Source of the DNA: Puccinellia tenuiflora | Lineage: Eukaryota; Streptophyta; Magnoliopsida; Poales; Poaceae | Assembly (NCBI GenBank): GCA_012064385.1 | Contig: QRDG01000140.1 | Location: forward strand, 62,001 to 126,000 | Length of the DNA stretch: 64,000 nt | Reading direction: 5' to 3' | Shown here: positions 59,587 to 64,000 of the stretch, piece by piece | How positions within the stretch are numbered: position 1 is the first letter of the stretch | How the letters are laid out: each line of letters opens with the position of its first letter | Notes under the pieces: model-generated | Told to the model about the DNA's origin: nothing | What the model saw: only the letters and a program-made list of their open reading frames with translations | Databases searched by the model: none | Program-made: the position numbers and the translations under genes

Positions 59587-60528
59587 GAGGAGAGCGATGG
59601 CGATATGACTCCGCCTCCCGCTTAGTTTTAGGTTATCCGGTAGCCGCTTTGGCATGTAAGTGAGGTCGTCCGCCTGTGGACTTCCTTCTTTTGTCTCGTT
59701 GTTTAGCTCCTGTCTGTAAAGCCTTGCTCTTGATGTTGAATGCTACCTGCTTTTGTTCTTGTATTTGTTTACTTGTGCGCAGTTTTAATTTCTGCTCGTC
59801 GTGCTTGTGTCCGGCTTGAGCTCTCGAAGCCGGTTGGCGGTGTTTTCGTGCGTGAAATGAAACGATGAAGTGGTTAGTCCGCTCTTTTGATCATGGAGAA
59901 TACTTTTAGTTTGCTTAACTCAATTTCGCACTCGCCTGTAGCCTCTCCCGCCGTCATTCGTGTGCACTTCACCGTCCAGCGGGATCATGCACACTACTAT
60001 AACGTTAGGATCCGGTTTGTTGGGTCAGAGTTTTCTCAGCCGGCAACGATTTCTGTTTCTTACGTCTTTCGCATACAGTCGGCCTCCAGCTTATTCTCTT
60101 GCCGGCCTTAACCGAATCCGAAGAGTTAGCCGTTTAGTGTTGTGTAGTTAATTGTCCGTAATAGGAGAAGTGGTTGCCGACTGCCGGCTTGGCCGAGTTT
60201 ATAGAACAACATTTTTCCAGCCGACGGTACTTCCCATTATGCGTTTTTCATGTTGTTGGCCCCCTCCAGCTTATTCTCTTGCCGGCCTTAACCAGATTCG
60301 AAGAGTTAGCCGTTTAGGGGTTATTCATGCTACATGGCCGCTAAAGGCAAGCTTGCCGGCTGCTGGAGGAACCGGAAAGGGAATGCAGAAAAGAGTTGCG
60401 AAAAACTGCTCATGTGTTCATCATTCTCATTTCTTTATTGATAGCATGGGTGATACATACATGGTTCTTTCTCAGGTGTAGAATCGACGCAAGAGTGACG
60501 CGTTCCATGGCCTTTCCGTTTCATCACC
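59587..60528. other. Spacer between antisense gene 2 and integrase, with a diverged direct repeat
   Basis: No coding signal. A sequence of about 50 bp at 60083-60133 recurs at 60263-60313 with few mismatches, 180 bp apart, and the sequence between is weakly similar too. It is probably a decayed 180-bp tandem pair. It lies in the 3' flank of the antisense cassette. Confidence 0.6.
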
Positions 60529-61593
60529 TTACTTGTGCATCGTGTCCTTCTTGTGCTCGCGGGCGTCGATCAAGTAGTATGCGTCGTTGATGAGCGCTTT
60601 GCTTACGATGAATGGTCCTTCCCAGGGTGATGAAAGCTTGTGCATGTTCTTTGTGTCTTGGATTAGTCGTAGCACGAGGTCGCCTTCACGAAAGCGGACA
60701 GGCCTGACCTGTCGGCTGTGGTAGTTGCGTAGTTTTTGCTGATACATCGCCGACCTTGACTCGGCAAGCTGGCGCGCTTCCTCGAGCAGGTCCATTCCGT
60801 CTTCGTAGGCTTGTTTAGCTTCCGCTTCTGTGTACAGCACGATTCGGGGCGCATCATGCTCGAAGTCAGTTGGCATGACAGCTTCAGCCCCGTGGACGAG
60901 GAAGAAGGGGGTGAAGCCGGTTGAGCGATTCGGGGTTGTCCTTAGGCTCCAGAGGACGGAAGGTAGCTCTTCTTCCCACGCGCCGGCTACTCGCTCGAGT
61001 GGCTCGAGCAACCGAGGCTTGATGCCAGATAGGATGAGGCCGTTTGCCCGCTCGACCTGCCCATTTGATTGTGGGTGTGCGACGGAGGCCACGTCGAGCC
61101 GGATGCCGGTCCTGCCGCAGAACTTGGCGAACTCTCCCTTGACGAAGTTCGACCCGTTATCCGTGATGATGCTGTTGGGGTAGCCGAAGCGGTAGATGAT
61201 GCTTTTGAAGAACTTGACTGCTGTTGGTCCATCCAGCTTCTTGATCGGCTTGGCTTCAATCCATTTCGTGAACTTGTCGATGGCTACTAGCAAGTGTGTC
61301 ATGCCTCCACTGGACCTTCTCAACGGACCAACCATGTCGAGCCCCCAGACGGCAAACGGCCAGGTGATAGGAATTGTCTTGAGTGCTGAAGCCGGCGTGT
61401 GCTTCTGCGTTGCGAATCGTTGGCAGCCGTTACAGAGCCGGACCAGCTGGTTCGCGTCCGCCAGCGCAGTCGGCCAGTAGAACCCGTGCCTGAATGCCTT
61501 AGCCACAATCGCCCTGGAGGATGCGTGATGACCGCATTCGCCTTGATGGATTTCTTTGAGGATCTTGATTCCTTCTTCTTGGTTCACACAGCG
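60529..61593 (-). pseudogene. Integrase of Tat-lineage element C
   Basis: A minus-strand frame reads an HHCC zinc-binding domain (GHHASSRAIVAKAF, then LCNGCQRF) and a catalytic core with WGLDMVGP, IITDNGSNF and NGQVERANG, giving the DDE triad. A C-terminal region near VRFREGDLVLR follows, ending at 60529. No chromodomain is present, in keeping with the Tat lineage. An in-frame TAG at 61596-61594 separates it from the upstream pol. Confidence 0.88.
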
Positions 61594-62751
61594 CTAGAAT
61601 ATTCCAGAGACACTGCGTTTGTATAGCTCGTTGTTGATGATGGTGTAAGCACTTGTCCGACGTTTGATTTGCCTGGCGATGAGTTCGTCCGCCGGGAGCT
61701 CGTCATTGGCGAGGTAAGCGAGGAAGGGTTGGGTCCATGGCGGAGCCTCTTCGATGACGAGGACCTCGACGGTTTCCGGCTCGCCTGGAGCCGGCCCAGC
61801 CGACTCCGCGCCTGGCGGCATCCGGATGGAGTCGGAGCCGGAACACGGCGTGATGGATGGCTTGTACAGCTTCTCAAGGGCGACGCCGGATGGGATTTAC
61901 TCGCGAAGAGAACCAATGTTCGCCAAAGTGTCAGCTGCGTCATTGTTGGAGCGGTGTATGTGGTGGAATTCACATCCGTCGAAGCATCCCGCGAGTTGCT
62001 AGACGAAGAAGTGGTAGGCGGCCATGTTGGGGTCATTGGCGTCCCAATGACCAGTGGTCTGCTGGACCACCAAGTCGGAGTTGCCGTAGTAGAGGATCCG
62101 CTTGATGTTCATGGCCTTGGCGAGCTTGAGGCCGTGCGCGAGAGCTTCGTATTCAGCTACATTGTTGGACGCCGTGAAGTGGATTTGTAGCACGTATTCG
62201 AGTCGGCCCCCCTTGGGTGAGGTGAGGACGACTCCGGCGCCGAGTCCCCAGTATCTTTTGGAACCGTCGAAGTGCATGAGCCAATGTTCGCCGGAGTCGG
62301 GTGACGGCGGCACATGGTTCGTCTCCGTCCAGTCGGCTAGAAAGTCAGCCAGCTCCTGCGACTTGATCGCTGTTCTCTTGTCATATTCGACTCCGTGCGC
62401 CGTCAGGTTAATCGCCCATTTCGCGACTCTGCCGGTTGCGTCCTTGTTGCCTATGATCTCGGCAAGCGGAGCGTCGCTTATCACTTTGATCGGATGCTCT
62501 TGGAAGTAATGCTTCAGCTTCTTCGTTGCCATGTACACGCCGTATACGAGCTTCTGATAGTGTGGGTAATTTTGCTTTGATTGCGAGAGCACCTCGCTGA
62601 GGTAATAGACTGGCCGCTGAATCGACCACTGCTTGCCGGCTTCATCTCGTTCCACCACCAGGATGACGCTGACGACTAGGTTGGAGGCGGCAATGTACAT
62701 GAGCATGGGCTCCTTTGGAGCCGGAGGTGCTAAGACCGGGGTGGTGGCCAT
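61594..62751 (-). pseudogene. RNase H and archaeal-type RNase H of element C
   Basis: The first RNase H (about 62700-62340) shows PVYYLSEVLSQSKQNYPHYQKLV and the usual TxHGVEYD end. The second (about 62290-62000) begins WLMHFDGSK and contains AEYEALAHGLKLA and YGNSDLVVQQ, the D..E..D pattern of archaeal-type RNase H. A frame change near 62000 leads to a linker (61821-61594) that ends in a stop before integrase. Two RNase H domains in tandem identify the Tat lineage. Confidence 0.85.
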
Positions 62752-63999
62752 CGCACGCTTGAGTTCCTTGAAGGCGGCATCTACCCGCGTCGCTCCAGAC
62801 GAACTTGTCAGTCTTCTTCAGTAAATGGTAGAGCGGGAGAGCCTTCTCACCGAGCCGGCTGATGAAGCGGCTGCGGGATGCCAGGCAACCGGTGAACTTT
62901 TGGATGTCCTTGACGCTTCTTGGCTGTCGCATGTTGTCGATGGCGGCGATTTTCTCCGGATTGGCCTCGATTCCTCGTGCCGACACAAGGTAGCCGAGTA
63001 GCTGTCCGGCTGGAACACCGAACACACATTTCTCCGGGTTGAGCTTCATCTGGAAGCGGCGCAAGTTGTCAAAGGTTTCCTTGAGGTCGGTGAGGAGGGT
63101 GTGCTTCTCCTTGGTCTTGATGACGACATCGTCGACGTAGGCGTGCGCGTTGCGACCGATCTGGTCGTGCAAGCATTTCTACATGCAGCGCTGGTATGTT
63201 GCCACCCGCGTTCTTCTAGCCGAACGTCATCGTGGTGTAGCAGTATGGGTCGTAGGGGGTGATGAAGGCGGTCTTGTGCTGGTCATCCGGGTTCAGCGGA
63301 ATTTGGTGGTAGCCGGAGTAGGCGTCGAGGAGGGAGAGGAGGTCGCAGCCGGCCGTGAGTCGATCACCTGGTCGATGCACGGCAATGCGAAGGGGTCCTT
63401 GGGGTAGGCCTTGTTGAGGTGGGTGTAGTCGATACACATCCGCCACCGCTTGTTCTTCTTTTCCACCATCACCGGATTGGCTAACCAATCCGTGTGTTGT
63501 ACTTCCTTGATGAATCCGGCTGCAAGTAGCCGGGCTATCTCTTCTCCTATCAACTGTCTTCTTCCTTCCGCGAAGCGTCGCAGGGACTGCTTCACCGGCT
63601 TGGCGTCTGGCCGGACGTGTAGAGAGTGCTCAGCGGTTTCCCTCGGTACACCCGGCATGTCCTTGGGGGACCACGCGAAGATGTCCCGGTTCTCACGGAG
63701 GAACTCGACGAGCACGCTTTCCTATTTGGGGTCCAGTCTCGCCCCCACAGTGACAAACTTGGATTTGTCGTTGTCGTCGAACTAGATCTTCTTTGTGTCT
63801 CGCGCCGCGTGGAAATTTGACTCGCCAGCCGGCTTGGCCAACTACGGATCTCCAGCTTTTCCTCGCTGGCCTTGCGCTTGAATTGCTTCATCTCCTCGTT
63901 GCAGACCATGGTCTCAGCCACCTTCGCGCTGTCCGAGGCACATGCGATGGAGCGCTTGTAATCTCCAGCGACGATGATTATCCCGCGTGGGCCTGGTAG
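62642..63999 (-). pseudogene. Reverse transcriptase of element C, frameshifted, cut by window end
   Basis: Minus-strand blocks in order, but in changing frames: FAWSPKDMPGVPRE and FIKEVQHTDWLANPVMV with WRMCIDYTHLNKAYPKD (63715-63390), then LDAYSGYHQIPLN (63330-63290), then AYVDDVVIK with the catalytic YVDD (about 63140-63120) and LGYLVSARGIEANPEKI. Frames change near 63370 and 62780, and a stop follows the 63220 block. The enzyme is inactive in this copy. Upstream gag and protease are outside the window. Confidence 0.85.
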
Positions 64000-64000
64000 C

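Larger units (their letters stand above)
37013..64000 (-). mobile_element. Tat-lineage Gypsy element C with antisense gene cassette, cut by window end
   Basis: In minus orientation it reads (right to left) reverse transcriptase, RNase H, archaeal-type RNase H, integrase, a plus-strand gene cassette, polypurine tract and 3' LTR. The second, archaeal-type RNase H next to the first is the hallmark of the Tat lineage. Gag and the 5' LTR lie beyond 64000. Element D is inserted at 38265-53973. Pol has several frameshifts and stops, so C is defective. Net of D, the visible part is about 11.3 kb, which is long, as expected for Tat elements with extra ORFs. Confidence 0.85.

Overview
The window is nuclear DNA of a large-genome grass, most likely a Triticeae species (wheat, Aegilops, barley or rye group). 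The proteins are plant-specific, the genes carry many GT-AG introns, and nearly everything else is nested LTR retrotransposon of types that dominate Triticeae chromosomes. I read it without database searches, so TE family names are lineage-level calls made from domains, primer-binding sites and termini.

Layout. (1) 1-9598: the 5' end of a minus-strand Copia element (A; gag and LTR), whose LTR is split by a complete non-autonomous Athila-lineage Gypsy element (2219-9552, target duplication TTAAC). That element's gag is itself split by a 178-bp hAT MITE. (2) 9599-12290: a LINE reverse-transcriptase relic and a decayed Copia-type LTR. (3) 12905-26776: a compact gene island of three intact genes. 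UBC32-like ER-anchored ubiquitin-conjugating enzyme (plus, 5 exons, 305 aa) converges on plastid protease subunit CLPP5 (minus, 9 exons, 282 aa). A SEMI-ROLLED LEAF 2 / EFR3-like ARM-repeat protein (minus, 19 coding exons, 993 aa) follows in tandem. A Tourist/Harbinger MITE lies between the two convergent genes. (4) 26915-28761: promoter of the third gene, then unassigned intergenic DNA. (5) 28762-64000: a deep nest. A Tat-lineage fragment (28762-30215) is cut by a defective Copia element B. B's 5' LTR is cut by a second Tat-lineage element C (37013 to beyond the window). C is cut by a young Tekay-type chromovirus D (38265-53973, target duplication GTTCT). D's reverse transcriptase is cut by a 4.4-kb solo LTR, E.

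The most unusual content is in element C. Its pol (RT, RNase H, archaeal-type RNase H, integrase) lies on the minus strand and is broken. On the opposite strand, between pol and the 3' LTR, sits a cassette of gene-like units with their own TATA boxes. The first is a five-exon gene of the 'putative gypsy type transposon' family whose splice phases all agree, spoiled only by a poly-C frameshift and one stop. The second is an intact 191-residue ORF with two AT-hooks and what reads as a B3 DNA-binding domain. It is preceded by four 108-bp tandem repeats placed directly before its TATA box. The first Tat fragment also carries an antisense ORF (RG-rich) just inside its LTR, so antisense cargo seems to be a general design in this family.

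The three host genes do different jobs: ER-associated degradation, chloroplast proteolysis, and plasma-membrane PI4-kinase scaffolding or leaf shape. Nothing in the sequence shows that they work together; they are neighbours in a gene island.
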